Source of the DNA: an uncultured Bacteroidaceae bacterium
GTDB taxonomy: Bacteria > Bacteroidota > Bacteroidia > Bacteroidales > Bacteroidaceae
DNA length: 64,000 nt
Assembly (NCBI GenBank): GCA_934271655.1
Contig: CAKQRW010000003.1
Coordinates: 1 to 64,000, forward strand
Direction: 5' to 3'
In this document: piece after piece, positions 54,675 through 63,984 of the stretch
How the letters are laid out: every line of letters begins with the position of its first letter
How positions within the stretch are numbered: position 1 is the first letter of the stretch
Made by a program: the position numbers and the translations under genes
Notes under the pieces: model-generated
What the model saw: only the letters and a program-made list of their open reading frames with translations
Told to the model about the DNA's origin: nothing
Database searches by the model: none

Positions 54675-55699
54675 AATGGTATTTGATTTAATGAACTCTT
54701 TAAATTCTGGTAATCTTCAAGCATCTCTTCTACAGAGCGTAAAACTCTGTTGCGTGATGCGGTTCGATTACTTTCTTTCATGCCTTTGATATAATCCTCG
54801 ATGACATTTGATTGAAACTGGTTATACGATTTCAAACGGAATGTATCCCAATCACCGTCAAATCCATCGTCAAACCATTCAGTATCCATGGTAAACAACT
54901 CCAAAATACCTAAGTATAGTGAGCTTACCAATTGTTGTGGCTTGCACCAAGCAAAGATGGCAGGTCTACGTGAGAATTCGTCAGGTATTATCGCGACGTT
55001 CAAGCCGCTTTTGTTCCAGTACAGATTTCTCATCTTGAGTCTAAGAATTGTAGGCGAATCTTCGTAATACAATTTTATATCAGACTGATCTTTCCACGGA
55101 GCATAAATGAACGATTCTATTTCATTCCGTAGAATATCGAAGTCGGTTGTCCAGTCTGACAGATTTGACACGTATGTCCGATCACCTATCTTGATTTCAT
55201 AAGCGGTGTCACAATTATAAGGTTCCAATATTCTGAAATTAAAATCTTCAACATGAATTTCTTCGTAAAAAATCTGAGCGCAGCTTTTGGGAATCACAAT
55301 ATGTTGCAAGTCAATGAGCATGCATTCTGCTGTTTCTTTGGTAAACCTATTATATGGTGGCTCATTACCAGCGATGACCGACTGACATAGTGCGGTTAAT
55401 GCACTAATAGCAGAATCAACAAACATGTCACGCTCGTATTCAATCTGATACGAGCCACAAGTTTCATCATAATAATAGCCAGAAACTTCATTCTTATATA
55501 TATGGAAGCTTGCTTTTATTCCTTTACTAATATAAAGTTGCTTTTCATAACCACATAGTGATTCAAAAAGAGGCATTGGTAAGACCATCACTTCTTTCTC
55601 TCGCAATCTTAACCAGATTGCAGGCTTTTCATTATCGTCTGCAACCTTGAATGAGAATTGTTTATTCGACTTTATAACAGCATCTGATTCAACAGTCAT
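54671..55699 (-). CDS. Unknown 342-residue protein related to the gene at 56321-57559
   Basis: No family was recognised. The C-terminal part (IFAWCKPQQLVSSLYLGILEL...DWDTFRLKSYNQFQSNVIEDYI) aligns with a segment of the protein at 56321-57559 (FCAYVNTKEFVKGLYLSLMTEL...LWRPYNDLKSRKIESFI), so both carry one module. There is no signal or membrane span. The frame stays open to a GTG at 55738; the ATG at 55699 is preferred but uncertain. It overlaps the next gene by four bases. Confidence 0.6.
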   Translation of the reverse strand: MTVESDAVIKSNKQFSFKVADDNEKPAIWLRLREKEVMVLPMPLFESLCGYEKQLYISKGIKASFHIYKNEVSGYYYDETCGSYQIEYERDMFVDSAISALTALCQSVIAGNEPPYNRFTKETAECMLIDLQHIVIPKSCAQIFYEEIHVEDFNFRILEPYNCDTAYEIKIGDRTYVSNLSDWTTDFDILRNEIESFIYAPWKDQSDIKLYYEDSPTILRLKMRNLYWNKSGLNVAIIPDEFSRRPAIFAWCKPQQLVSSLYLGILELFTMDTEWFDDGFDGDWDTFRLKSYNQFQSNVIEDYIKGMKESNRTASRNRVLRSVEEMLEDYQNLKSSLNQIPL

Positions 55700-55849
55700 T
55701 TTCGGGGTTGTTTTAGTTTCGCCTAAATTCCGCAACACTATAATTTAATGTTTTTATAAACATCTGGACAACAAAAAGTTGTTCAAGATTTTGCCATGTC
55801 AGAAATTTCACTTATCTTAGTGCTGCATTTAAAAACAAACAAAATTCCG

Positions 55850-55940
55850 AATGACATGGCAAAAGTACGAATAAAATCTGAGAAGCTCACTCCTTTTGGA
55901 GGAATATTTGCAATCATGGAGCAATTTAGTAATGTTCGAA
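55850..55940 (+). pseudogene. IS1380-type transposase N-terminal remnant
   Basis: The conceptual peptide NDMAKVRIKSEKLTPFGGIFAIMEQF corresponds to the start of a Bacteroidetes IS1380-family transposase. After about 30 residues it breaks into unrelated sequence. It is inverted relative to the fragment at 45775-45840, and its DNA upstream is also similar there. Confidence 0.6.
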
Positions 55941-55966
55941 AAATAACTTACGCAGAAATTGCGCAA

Positions 55967-56296
55967 TCAAGAGCACCTGATGAGGTAATTCCATTTCGGA
56001 AGTTCATCGTCAAAAACGACATGTCTGCTCTTCTCCGATTCGTAGGATTCTTTAATGGGTCTTTTCGTTTCATACGTTCTTTGATTTATTGTAGCGATAA
56101 TGGATAGTCCTTTCTTTGTGACAGTGTTCTCGGCCCGCTTTCTTGCGTCCTCAACGTACAGCAGCGGGGCACAACTCCAACCCCCTGAAATTGGCCCGAA
56201 CATACAATGTTCAATGGGATTGTATTTTGAACAATACGGAGGATAGTGAAGCATGATAATGTTAACCCAAGTTTGACAGTTTGAATCAATTCCCAT
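55967..56296 (-). pseudogene. ISAzo13-like transposase C-terminal remnant
   Basis: This 109-residue frame contains LHYPPYCSKYNPIEHCMFGPISGGWS, the DDE-region signature near the end of ISAzo13-type transposases (usually YYPPYHSKYNPIER). It is followed by a plausible C-terminus. The upstream two-thirds of the enzyme are missing, so it is a truncated relic. It directly abuts the IS1380 remnant, which implies two rounds of insertion and deletion. Confidence 0.65.
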
Positions 56297-56320
56297 ATGC
56301 TATCTGACCATACATTAGAG

Positions 56321-57559
56321 TTATTGAATAGGGACGATAATCCTTGGCAAGCGACAATCGTAACCAACGATTTTGTCCGGTTCCTTCGGGTTGAAACACA
56401 TGTAGTAGAGGTCTATGCGGTCGGGCAGTTGACGACGAATCTCCTTGGCTAACTCCCAACCTTCTTGCCACAACTCTTCAAATGTCTGACTATCATCATG
56501 GTTGTCATAGAACTCGCCCCATTTTTCCAAACCTGGCACATTGAGTTTAATGTCGCCGTAGTCGGTAATCAATTCTGCGAAATCGCCAGTGCCGACTCCC
56601 ATAGTGTCCCAAAATATGCAGCCTCCCCAATCGGGGAACAGCACGAATGATTCGTTCACATAAGACCTGATACCATCCTCTTGAATGTCTATACTATGGA
56701 TAAAGGATTCTATTTTGCGTGATTTGAGGTCGTTGTATGGTCTCCATAGAGCGTTGCGCTCTTCACCTTTGGGTGGATTATCTATGCCTTCATATAATCC
56801 AAAACCAAGTTCGGTCATCAGAGACAGATAGAGCCCTTTTACAAATTCCTTCGTGTTGACATAGGCGCAGAATTCACTATCGCATGGATATCTTTTCGAA
56901 ATCCAGAAGCGTCCCATCTCAGGATGAGATCCAACTGTCTGATGAGCATAATGAATGTCAAATTCCCCCATCTGAATGGTACAAACATCCTCCTTTGCGT
57001 CAATGATGCATTTCATCCATTTTTTAATACCAGTAAGCCGTAAGAACGGTATTCCAATCTTGAAGACTAACTTATTGATACGGAAAGTAGTCTCAATGCT
57101 ATCTTCTTTACGTTCTAACTGGTATTCGACATTATCTTTGATGGAAAGCGAGGCTGCATTCTTGTTGGCAAACATTCGCAAGCTGTCTATCAAACTATCA
57201 ACATTCTCATCAATAACCACGTCACCTATTGTTCCGCTATGATCCTCATAAGGTGGCTGGTAGTATAATTTGTAACATCTTGGCAGCTGCTCCCAAATAG
57301 CTTTGGCGAAGCATAAACCCTCATAGTGCCATGTAACCCAGTCAAAGGAAGGGTCAGTCGTCGTTTCTGCAAAATCTGTTGCAAACACATATCGCTTGAC
57401 CCATTCCTCGATTCCTGGAATAACGATGAGGAAAAGAGGCCCTAAACAAGGACTATTGTTAGAGATTTCATCACCATAAGCAAGTGCACAGCAACCTTCA
57501 GCGTCTTGATAAAGAACATCTAAATCTGGCGATATGCGAATATAAGGCGTTTTGTTCAT
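56321..57559 (-). CDS. Unknown 412-residue protein related to the gene at 54671-55699
   Basis: No family was recognised. It is soluble and acidic, with many Trp/Tyr residues. There are two similar halves of mixed alpha/beta type: PGIEEWVKRYVFATDFAE...AKAIWEQLPRCYKLYYQPP near the start, and PGLEKWGEFYDNHDDSQTFEELW...AKEIRRQLPDRIDLYYMCF near the end. This suggests an internal duplication, with the module shared with the protein at 54671 lying between. Immunity proteins of polymorphic toxins often look like this, but no toxin gene is nearby. Confidence 0.6.
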   Translation of the reverse strand: MNKTPYIRISPDLDVLYQDAEGCCALAYGDEISNNSPCLGPLFLIVIPGIEEWVKRYVFATDFAETTTDPSFDWVTWHYEGLCFAKAIWEQLPRCYKLYYQPPYEDHSGTIGDVVIDENVDSLIDSLRMFANKNAASLSIKDNVEYQLERKEDSIETTFRINKLVFKIGIPFLRLTGIKKWMKCIIDAKEDVCTIQMGEFDIHYAHQTVGSHPEMGRFWISKRYPCDSEFCAYVNTKEFVKGLYLSLMTELGFGLYEGIDNPPKGEERNALWRPYNDLKSRKIESFIHSIDIQEDGIRSYVNESFVLFPDWGGCIFWDTMGVGTGDFAELITDYGDIKLNVPGLEKWGEFYDNHDDSQTFEELWQEGWELAKEIRRQLPDRIDLYYMCFNPKEPDKIVGYDCRLPRIIVPIQ

Positions 57560-57706
57560 GGCTGCACTACATATTATTTGTTAAATACTGTCAGACTATT
57601 ATCCCAATTATTTGGAACACCAAACCCCCATTGATGGCTGTCAATTCTTATTTGCTGATTTTTAATCAAATTCTTTATGCTCATATTATAAGATATTTAT
57701 GGGTCC

Positions 57707-58834
57707 TTACCTATTATTAGTTGAATCTTCATTCTGCAACCTAAAAAACGCCTTTTGCTGCTCTATCTCTCGGCGAAGTTCTTCCTGCGTTGGCATGTAG
57801 GTGAGTTATTTGGCGGCGTAGAGTTGGTCGTTGCTGCTGAGGGTTGAGTAGTGGGCAACGTCGTCATCGGTATCGGCGCAGAGGAGGATACCGATGGTTG
57901 GGTCGTGGCCTTCAGGACGCACCAGTTCATCGTACATCTTCACGTACATGTCCATTTGGCCTACGTCTTGATAGGACAGCTTCTTGGTCTTGAGGTCGAT
58001 GAGGACGAAGCACCGGAGGTGGTAGTTGTAGAAGACGAGGTCGATGTAGTAGTCTTCCTTCTCGGTGTGGATATGTTTCTGGCGGTCAACGAAAGCGAAG
58101 CCCTTACCCAGTTCCATCAGGAATGGGATAAGGTGGTCGATGATACTCTGCTCCAAGTTGCTTTCGGTATAGTCGGTGTTGTTCTTGAACCCCAGGAACT
58201 CGGCAATGACGGGATTCTTTAGGTATTCGAGCTTGTCTTGCAGGGGCTTGGTCTGCGCCATCATCTCATCGTGGACGGCTGGCTTGTTCTGCGACTTCAA
58301 CAGGCGATAGTAGTATTGAGAGGAGACGTTGCGCTGCAGGGTGCGGGTGCTCCACATCTCTGTGGCAGCCTCATCCTCATACCAAGCGCGTGCTTCGGCA
58401 TCCTCCACCTGAAGTGTAATGCTATAATGAGTCCACGAAAGACGTATTGGAGATTTTCCAGTCAGTGATTGGAAAATGTTTTCATCAATTACAACAGTGG
58501 AAATTCCAGTCAGTGATTGGAAAAAGTCTGGGTGGCTAACATAAAATGACACAAACAGATAGAGATTACTTTTTGAGAAACCTCTTCCGTATCTCTTCAC
58601 CAAATCAGCCGCAAGTTTCTTTATGACCTGCTCGCCATACTCCGCACGCTACTCTTTCAGCACCTCATGCTGAATGCGCATGCCAAGCAGCCAATTGCGC
58701 TTGATGAGCGTTTCGTTGACTGCCTTGTATGCCGACTGCTGGGCCTGTTCTATGATGATGCATGAGTCCTTAAGCAGCCCTTCTTGCGAGAGGAGCGCAT
58801 CGTCATGCAGAGTTATATCGTTTTGGCTTTCCAT
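57707..58834 (-). pseudogene. YhcG/DUF1016 PD-(D/E)xK nuclease with two in-frame stops
   Basis: Read through, this frame gives about 375 residues, the normal YhcG length. It has the N-terminal helical domain (AYKAVNETLIKRNWLLGMRI), the conserved AEYGEQVIKKLAADLVKRYGRGFSKSNLY, and a C-terminal nuclease with IDLVFYNY and LIDLKTK. A TAG at 58649-58651 splits it after residue 61. A TAA at 57806-57808 sits where the family has tyrosine (AAK-stop-LTYMPTQEEL). No frameshift is present. Such proteins occur in defence and recombination contexts. The part 57806-58603 could still be translated as a shortened protein. Confidence 0.75.
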
Positions 58835-58960
58835 TGTGGGCGTCCTGTATTTTTCAGTCCTACATAGTATTCTATCGTGCCCATCAGGTGGGTAGCAGGA
58901 GTGAATACCTATTCCTGCTTATTGCGATGTATATACGCCACAAAAGCATATATTACCTTG

Positions 58961-58968
58961 CAAAGGTA
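58961..58968 (-). promoter_or_regulatory. Probable -7 box (TACCTTTG) of the YhcG pseudogene
   Basis: TACCTTTG on the minus strand lies 127 bases before the first ATG. The promoter remnant seems intact although the gene is broken. Nothing else is visible in 58835-59140. Confidence 0.35.
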
Positions 58969-59140
58969 CGAAAAAAGGATTGTCTCAGATTGCCGGAAAT
59001 AAAGTATTTTGTAAACGAGTCTTAAATTTCACTCTATTTAACCATACACCCTTTGGTTATCTCGTCAGAAATTAGTAATCAAGGCGCAATTCTTGCCCCA
59101 TGATGAGTTTACAGTGCAAATCTTGCCAATAAGCATACAA

Positions 59141-59503
59141 CTATGTAATGAGAGTCTTTATTCTCTCGTGACCAGTTGCAATCAAATGATCAACATGCTT
59201 TCTCACATAGTCGGAGAAAGAGATTTCCTCATTCACCTTTGTAAGATAGGAAGCCACCTCTGTCGCTGTCCAGCTTGAACAGTCGATTTGGTTGAGCATA
59301 TGATAGTACTGACTCATCAGCACAGATGCCTGTTGAATGACAAAGGGGGCTGTCACTTCTTTGTTTTTGCTGTTGACACCAACGTCATTAACCATCCACT
59401 GAGTTCTGATGAATGAACTCTGTCTGTTGTGTACTACTCGGATGTAAACTATGTACATCCCTGTCTTCAGCTTTGTTTTAACTGTTGTTCTTCGTGTTGC
59501 CAT
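59141..59503 (-). pseudogene. Tyrosine integrase N-terminal fragment
   Basis: This 120-residue frame matches the arm-binding and SAM-like core-binding domains of Bacteroidetes tyrosine recombinases. Markers are KTKLKTGMYIVYIRVVHNRQSSF, a QYYHMLNQIDCSSWTATEVASYL middle and ISFSDYVRKHVDHLIATGHER. It stops exactly where the core domain should continue; the catalytic R-H-R-Y domain is absent. It is a relic of an integrative element. Confidence 0.75.
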
Positions 59504-59591
59504 AATGCGATTAATTAGTGGAATATTCTACATCTAACCCTATTTTATTGACTTTCGACTTTTTCTGCAAAGCATCAACCAAAATTAAATT

Positions 59592-59672
59592 TGGTCAACA
59601 TATGAAACATATGAAATGCATGGCCAACAGGCAAAAATAATCTGGTCAGCATGCCCCTAAAAATTGGTCAAC
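59592..59672. repeat. Weak TGGTCAAC array
   Basis: TGGTCAAC-like octamers start at 59592, 59621 (TGGCCAAC), 59643 (TGGTCAGC) and 59665. The last two steps are 22 bases, the first 29. Confidence 0.4.
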
Positions 59673-59736
59673 GTTTAGGGTATTTTCTGCTTCATATACT
59701 GCTTGCGTAATGAGCAGAACGTACGTAATAAGAACA

Positions 59737-59769
59737 GAGGCAAGAGTCTGTTTTCCAAACCCTTGCCTC
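59737..59769 (-). terminator. Possible ppdK terminator
   Basis: GAGGCAAG (59737-59744) pairs with CTTGCCTC (59762-59769), about 30 bases past the ppdK stop. A T-rich tail is present on the minus strand. Confidence 0.55.
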
Positions 59770-59798
59770 TTATTTCACTAATTATCAGCATTCAGAAG

Positions 59799-62519
59799 TT
59801 ATTCTTCAACAGCAGCCTGCGCCGCAGCGAGACGTGCGATAGGCACACGGAACGGAGAACATGACGCATAGTTCATGCCAACCTTTGCGCAGAACTTGAC
59901 AGATGAAGGTTCACCTCCATGCTCACCGCATATACCGCAGCGAAGGTCTGGACGAACCGAACGTCCCTTCTCTACTGCAATCTTGATGAGCTGTCCCACG
60001 CCATTCTGGTCAAGCACCTGGAATGGGTCAACCTTGAGAATCTTCTTCTCAAGATATACAGGGAGGAATGAAGCGATGTCATCACGGGAATATCCGAATG
60101 TCATCTGAGTGAGGTCGTTGGTACCAAATGAGAAGTACTCAGCCTCTGTAGCTATGCGGTCGGCAGTGAGCGCAGCGCGAGGAATCTCAATCATGGTGCC
60201 TATCTCGAATGGTATTTCCACACCTTCCTCAGCAAACACCTCCTTGGCAACCTTCTGGATTATCTCCTTCTGCTGCTTAAGCTCGTAGAGGATGCCGATG
60301 AGCGGAACCATTATCTCAGGATGAGGATCGTGGCCTTCCTTCTTCAGCTGGCAAGCAGCACCAAGGATGGCACGTGTCTGCATAGCTGTGATCTCAGGGA
60401 ATGTGATGCCGAGACGGCAACCACGGTGACCGAGCATAGGGTTGTTCTCTGCCAGAGAAGCCACACGCTTCTGGATGGTCTTGACATCCACGCCCATCTG
60501 CTCTGCCATTCTTTCCTGGCCCTTGATGTCATGCGGAACGAACTCGTGGAGTGGTGGATCCAAGAGACGGATGTTGACATGGAGTCCGTCCATAGCCTTG
60601 AGGATTCCATAGAAATCGGCCTTCTGGTAAGGAAGGAGCTTGGCAAGAGCCTTCTCACGCCCCTCTGGAGTCTCCGAGAGAATCATCTCACGCATTGCCA
60701 CAATCTTCTGGTCATCAAAGAACATGTGCTCTGTGCGTGTAAGGCCGATACCCTTCGCACCGAATGTGCGTGCCAGCTCTGCGTCGTGAGGAGTGTCGGC
60801 ATTGGTGCGCACCTCCATCTTTGTGTACTTGTCGCAGAGATCCATGAGAGCCTTGAAGTCGCCAGACAGCTCTGCAGCCTTCGTAGGTATCTGTCCGGCA
60901 TAGACCTGTCCTGTTGAGCCGTTGAGAGAGATGAAATCACCCTCCCTGTATACGGAACCCTCTATCTCGACAGTTTTTGCCTTGTAGTCTACATTGATAG
61001 CACCTGCGCCAGATACGCAGCATTTGCCCATGCCTCGTGCTACGACGGCTGCATGTGATGTCATGCCACCACGAGCTGTGAGAATACCCTCTGCCGAAGC
61101 CATACCAGCAAGATCCTCTGGAGAAGTCTCAATGCGCACCATGACAACCTTATGTCCATTGTCGTGCCATGTCTCTGCGTCATCTGCATGGAAGACAATC
61201 TGTCCGCATGCAGCTCCTGGTGAGGCTGGGAGGCCCTGTGTTATAGGTTTAGCCTTCTTCAAGGCATCCTTGTCAAATACCGGGTGGAGAAGTTCGTCGA
61301 GCTTCTGTGGCTCGCAGCGCATGATGGCTGTCTTCTCATCAATGAGTCCTTCACGCACAAGATCCATAGCTATCTTGACCATGGCTGTGCCTGTGCGCTT
61401 TCCATTGCGTGTCTGGAGGAACCACAGTTTGCCTTCCTGCACGGTAAACTCCATGTCCTGCATGTCCCTGTAGTGCTTCTCCAGTTTGTTCTGGAGAGCA
61501 TCCAGTTCCTTGTATATCTCAGGCATGGCCTCTTCCATAGAAGGATATTTAGCAACACGCTCCTCCTCTGTGATGCCAGCTCGCTCTGCCCATCGCTGTG
61601 AGCCAATCTTTGTGATCTGCTGTGGGGTGCGGATGCCGGCCACGACATCTTCTCCCTGCGCGTTGACGAGATACTCTCCGTTGAAGAGGTTCTCTCCGTT
61701 GCCGGCATCACGCGAGAAGCACACGCCTGTGGCTGATGTGTCGCCCATGTTGCCGAAGACCATTGCCATGACAGACACGGCTGTGCCCCACTCGTCTGGT
61801 ATGCCTTCCATCTTGCGGTAAAGGATGGCACGCTCGTTCATCCAGCTGCGGAACACCGCGCAGATAGCACCCCAGAGCTGCACGATAGGGTCTGTAGGGA
61901 AGTCCTGGCCAGTGCGCTCCTTGATGGCAGCCTTGAAGAGCTCCACCAGTTTCTTGAGCGACTCGACGGAGAGGTCTTTGTCCAGTTCCACTCCCTGTTC
62001 CTTCTTCACCTTCTCAATAATCTCCTCAAATGGGTCTATATCTTCCTTGTTTACTGGCTTCAGACCCATGACCACATCACCATACATCTGCACGAAGCGG
62101 CGGTATGAGTCGTATACGAAGTGTGGGTTGTTGGTCTTCTTTGAGAGTCCCTCAGCCACCTCGTCGTTGAGTCCAAGGTTAAGTATTGTATCCATCATGC
62201 CAGGCATTGAGGCACGTGCGCCCGAACGCACAGAAACAAGAAGAGGATTGTTGACATCACCGAACTTGCTCCTCATGAGAGCCTCAGTGTGCGCTACGGC
62301 AGCATTCACCTCGTCCTGGAGGAGCTCCTTGATCTTCTCCTCTCCCACCTCATAATACTCGTTGCAGCAGTCGGTAGTGATTGTGAAGCCTGGAGGCACT
62401 GGGACACCAATAAGGTTCATCTCTGCAAGGTTAGCACCCTTGCCGCCAAGCGCCTCGCGCATTGACGCATTTCCTTCAGCCTGTCCGTTGCCGAAGGTGT
62501 AAACTCTTTTTTGAGCCAT
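59799..62519 (-). CDS. ppdK: Pyruvate, phosphate dikinase
   Basis: This 906-residue cytoplasmic enzyme interconverts pyruvate, ATP and phosphate with phosphoenolpyruvate, AMP and pyrophosphate. It is central to glycolysis/gluconeogenesis in anaerobic Bacteroidetes. Order of domains: ATP-grasp N-terminal half (GGKGANLAEMNLIGVPVPPG), phosphohistidine domain (GGMTSHAAVVARGMGKCCVSG, catalytic His), and PEP/pyruvate-binding TIM barrel ending in CGICGEHGGEP. Length is typical. It is monocistronic with a clear promoter and a repeat-filled leader. Confidence 0.96.
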   Translation of the reverse strand: MAQKRVYTFGNGQAEGNASMREALGGKGANLAEMNLIGVPVPPGFTITTDCCNEYYEVGEEKIKELLQDEVNAAVAHTEALMRSKFGDVNNPLLVSVRSGARASMPGMMDTILNLGLNDEVAEGLSKKTNNPHFVYDSYRRFVQMYGDVVMGLKPVNKEDIDPFEEIIEKVKKEQGVELDKDLSVESLKKLVELFKAAIKERTGQDFPTDPIVQLWGAICAVFRSWMNERAILYRKMEGIPDEWGTAVSVMAMVFGNMGDTSATGVCFSRDAGNGENLFNGEYLVNAQGEDVVAGIRTPQQITKIGSQRWAERAGITEEERVAKYPSMEEAMPEIYKELDALQNKLEKHYRDMQDMEFTVQEGKLWFLQTRNGKRTGTAMVKIAMDLVREGLIDEKTAIMRCEPQKLDELLHPVFDKDALKKAKPITQGLPASPGAACGQIVFHADDAETWHDNGHKVVMVRIETSPEDLAGMASAEGILTARGGMTSHAAVVARGMGKCCVSGAGAINVDYKAKTVEIEGSVYREGDFISLNGSTGQVYAGQIPTKAAELSGDFKALMDLCDKYTKMEVRTNADTPHDAELARTFGAKGIGLTRTEHMFFDDQKIVAMREMILSETPEGREKALAKLLPYQKADFYGILKAMDGLHVNIRLLDPPLHEFVPHDIKGQERMAEQMGVDVKTIQKRVASLAENNPMLGHRGCRLGITFPEITAMQTRAILGAACQLKKEGHDPHPEIMVPLIGILYELKQQKEIIQKVAKEVFAEEGVEIPFEIGTMIEIPRAALTADRIATEAEYFSFGTNDLTQMTFGYSRDDIASFLPVYLEKKILKVDPFQVLDQNGVGQLIKIAVEKGRSVRPDLRCGICGEHGGEPSSVKFCAKVGMNYASCSPFRVPIARLAAAQAAVEE

Positions 62520-62592
62520 AGACTTTTCTTGTTTTAAATTATTTAAGGTTAATACTTTGTTTGTTGCATTTTTTCATCTTGTCAGTCATCTT

Positions 62593-62685
62593 GTAAAGCC
62601 ATTAGAACAGTGTTGTTGTCGTAAAGCCATTAGAACGTCTTCTTGTAAAGCTATTAGAACAATTATACTGTAAAGCCATTAGAAC
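62593..62685 (-). promoter_or_regulatory. Four 16-base repeats in the ppdK leader
   Basis: GTAAAGCCATTAGAAC (plus-strand reading) starts at 62593, 62621, 62645 (one mismatch) and 62670, with steps of 28, 24 and 25. On the transcript they read GUUCUAAUGGCUUUAC and all lie between the ppdK promoter and its start codon. A half copy (TTCTAATGGC) at 62711-62720 is inverted and overlaps the -7 box. They could bind a regulator or fold against each other. Confidence 0.75.
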
Positions 62686-62719
62686 AGGACGTGATTGCTT
62701 CGTCTCTTGATTCTAATGG

Positions 62720-62750
62720 CAAATGTAATATTTTTTCTTTATCCAGCAAA
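62720..62750 (-). promoter_or_regulatory. ppdK promoter
   Basis: On the minus strand TTTG (62750-62747), 19 bases, then TACATTTG (62727-62720) is an exact Bacteroidetes -33/-7 promoter. It implies a leader of about 190 bases. Confidence 0.8.
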
Positions 62751-62779
62751 GGGAAATCGTTTTTTTTTTTCAAAAAAAG

Positions 62780-63850
62780 TCACTTCAAGGATATTTTTTT
62801 GATTATGTCCTTATTTAATAAGGGGAGTCGCTGACCAAGTCTCAGATTTTCCTGTATGAGCTCCTCTGTCTTGTTGTACATGGTGCGCAGGTGCTCGTTG
62901 ATGAAATTCTGGAAGCGCTTTTCTGCTCCAGGCACACCTTCCTCTAGCGGCGAGAGGCACGAGAGCCCGTTCGGCATTATCCGCACGTCGATGGTCTCGC
63001 CCGTCATCATGGGTTCGCCGTCGTAGTGCACCACTCCAGGGCTTTTCCGCTTGATGAGCATGCGCTTGCACTGGAATGTCTTTATGCGCGAGTTCTGCTC
63101 GATGGTGCCATTAAACAGCTGCAATGCCATCTGCGGGGCCTCTATTGCCGTGAACGGCTCGATGATAGTCACGTTCATGAGTCCGTCGCGCACAGAGGCC
63201 GACGGAGCTATATAGACGTTATTGCCGTATTGCGAGGCGTTGGCACAAGAGATGAGAAAGGCCTTGAGCGACTGGTGCACCTCCTCCTCGCCGTTCCCCG
63301 TTCCATTGACGATGTCCACGTCATATGTCTCAGGATGATATTTCAGGCTGCTGTTCAGCACATTTTCTATATAAGACACAGGTCCGCGCTTGCCCGACTC
63401 AGCGAACTTCTGCGAGATGAGCGCATCAAACCCCACACCGCACGTGCAAAAGAAAGGCTTGCCATTGAGCAGCCCGTAGTCCATGCCATGCACCATGCCG
63501 CAATTGATAATCTGCAAGGCGCTGAGAGGGTCGGTCGGGATGGACAGGTGACGTGCCAGTCCATTGCCAGAGCCAGAGGGGATGATGGCCAGCGCAGTGG
63601 CCGTGTGCACCAGTCCGCACGCCACCTCATTGACCGTTCCGTCACCTCCCACGGCGCACACCACATCCACGCCGCGCTGCGCCGCCTCCCTTGCAAGGAG
63701 CGTCGCGTGCCCAACGCATTCAGTCTCTGCTATCTCATAGTCATACATGTCCTTGTCAAGGCACTCTTCTATGAGCTTAATTACGAACCGTTTTCCGGAC
63801 GTTCCGGATATGGGGTTAACGACGAAGACTATCTTTTTCTTTTCCGACAT
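62780..63850 (-). CDS. Diacylglycerol kinase-like lipid kinase (DagK/YegS family)
   Basis: This 356-residue enzyme has the nucleotide-binding signature GGDGTVNEVACGL near residue 68, preceded by VFVVNPISGTSGKR at the N-terminus and followed by IPSGSGNGLARHL. These are the hallmarks of the DagK catalytic domain. It phosphorylates a lipid or long-chain base; diacylglycerol, ceramide-type lipids or undecaprenol relatives are possible, and Bacteroidetes make sphingolipids. It lies behind the ppdK promoter and is probably transcribed separately. Confidence 0.88.
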   Translation of the reverse strand: MSEKKKIVFVVNPISGTSGKRFVIKLIEECLDKDMYDYEIAETECVGHATLLAREAAQRGVDVVCAVGGDGTVNEVACGLVHTATALAIIPSGSGNGLARHLSIPTDPLSALQIINCGMVHGMDYGLLNGKPFFCTCGVGFDALISQKFAESGKRGPVSYIENVLNSSLKYHPETYDVDIVNGTGNGEEEVHQSLKAFLISCANASQYGNNVYIAPSASVRDGLMNVTIIEPFTAIEAPQMALQLFNGTIEQNSRIKTFQCKRMLIKRKSPGVVHYDGEPMMTGETIDVRIMPNGLSCLSPLEEGVPGAEKRFQNFINEHLRTMYNKTEELIQENLRLGQRLPLLNKDIIKKISLK

Positions 63851-63976
63851 ATATTATAATATATTATAATGTGTGGGACAAACAAAGTTGAATCATTGTG
63901 ATTTTTCCAACCATGCATCAGCATCGGCAGATGCCGACAGCCGTCTGCAAGCAAGCTCGGTTGCCAAAAATATATG

Positions 63977-63984
63977 CAAATGTA
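63977..63984 (-). promoter_or_regulatory. Probable -7 box (TACATTTG) of the lipid kinase gene
   Basis: TACATTTG on the minus strand lies 126 bases before the start codon. The -33 position would fall at the very end of the window. Confidence 0.4.

Noticed and set aside
57806..57808. Stop-codon reassignment explaining the YhcG stops
   Set aside because: All other genes in the window end normally at TAA, TAG and TGA, so ordinary pseudogenisation is simpler.
54108..59503. Prophage
   Set aside because: There is no capsid, terminase, portal or tail gene. Only an integrase fragment, IS relics and unknown genes are present.
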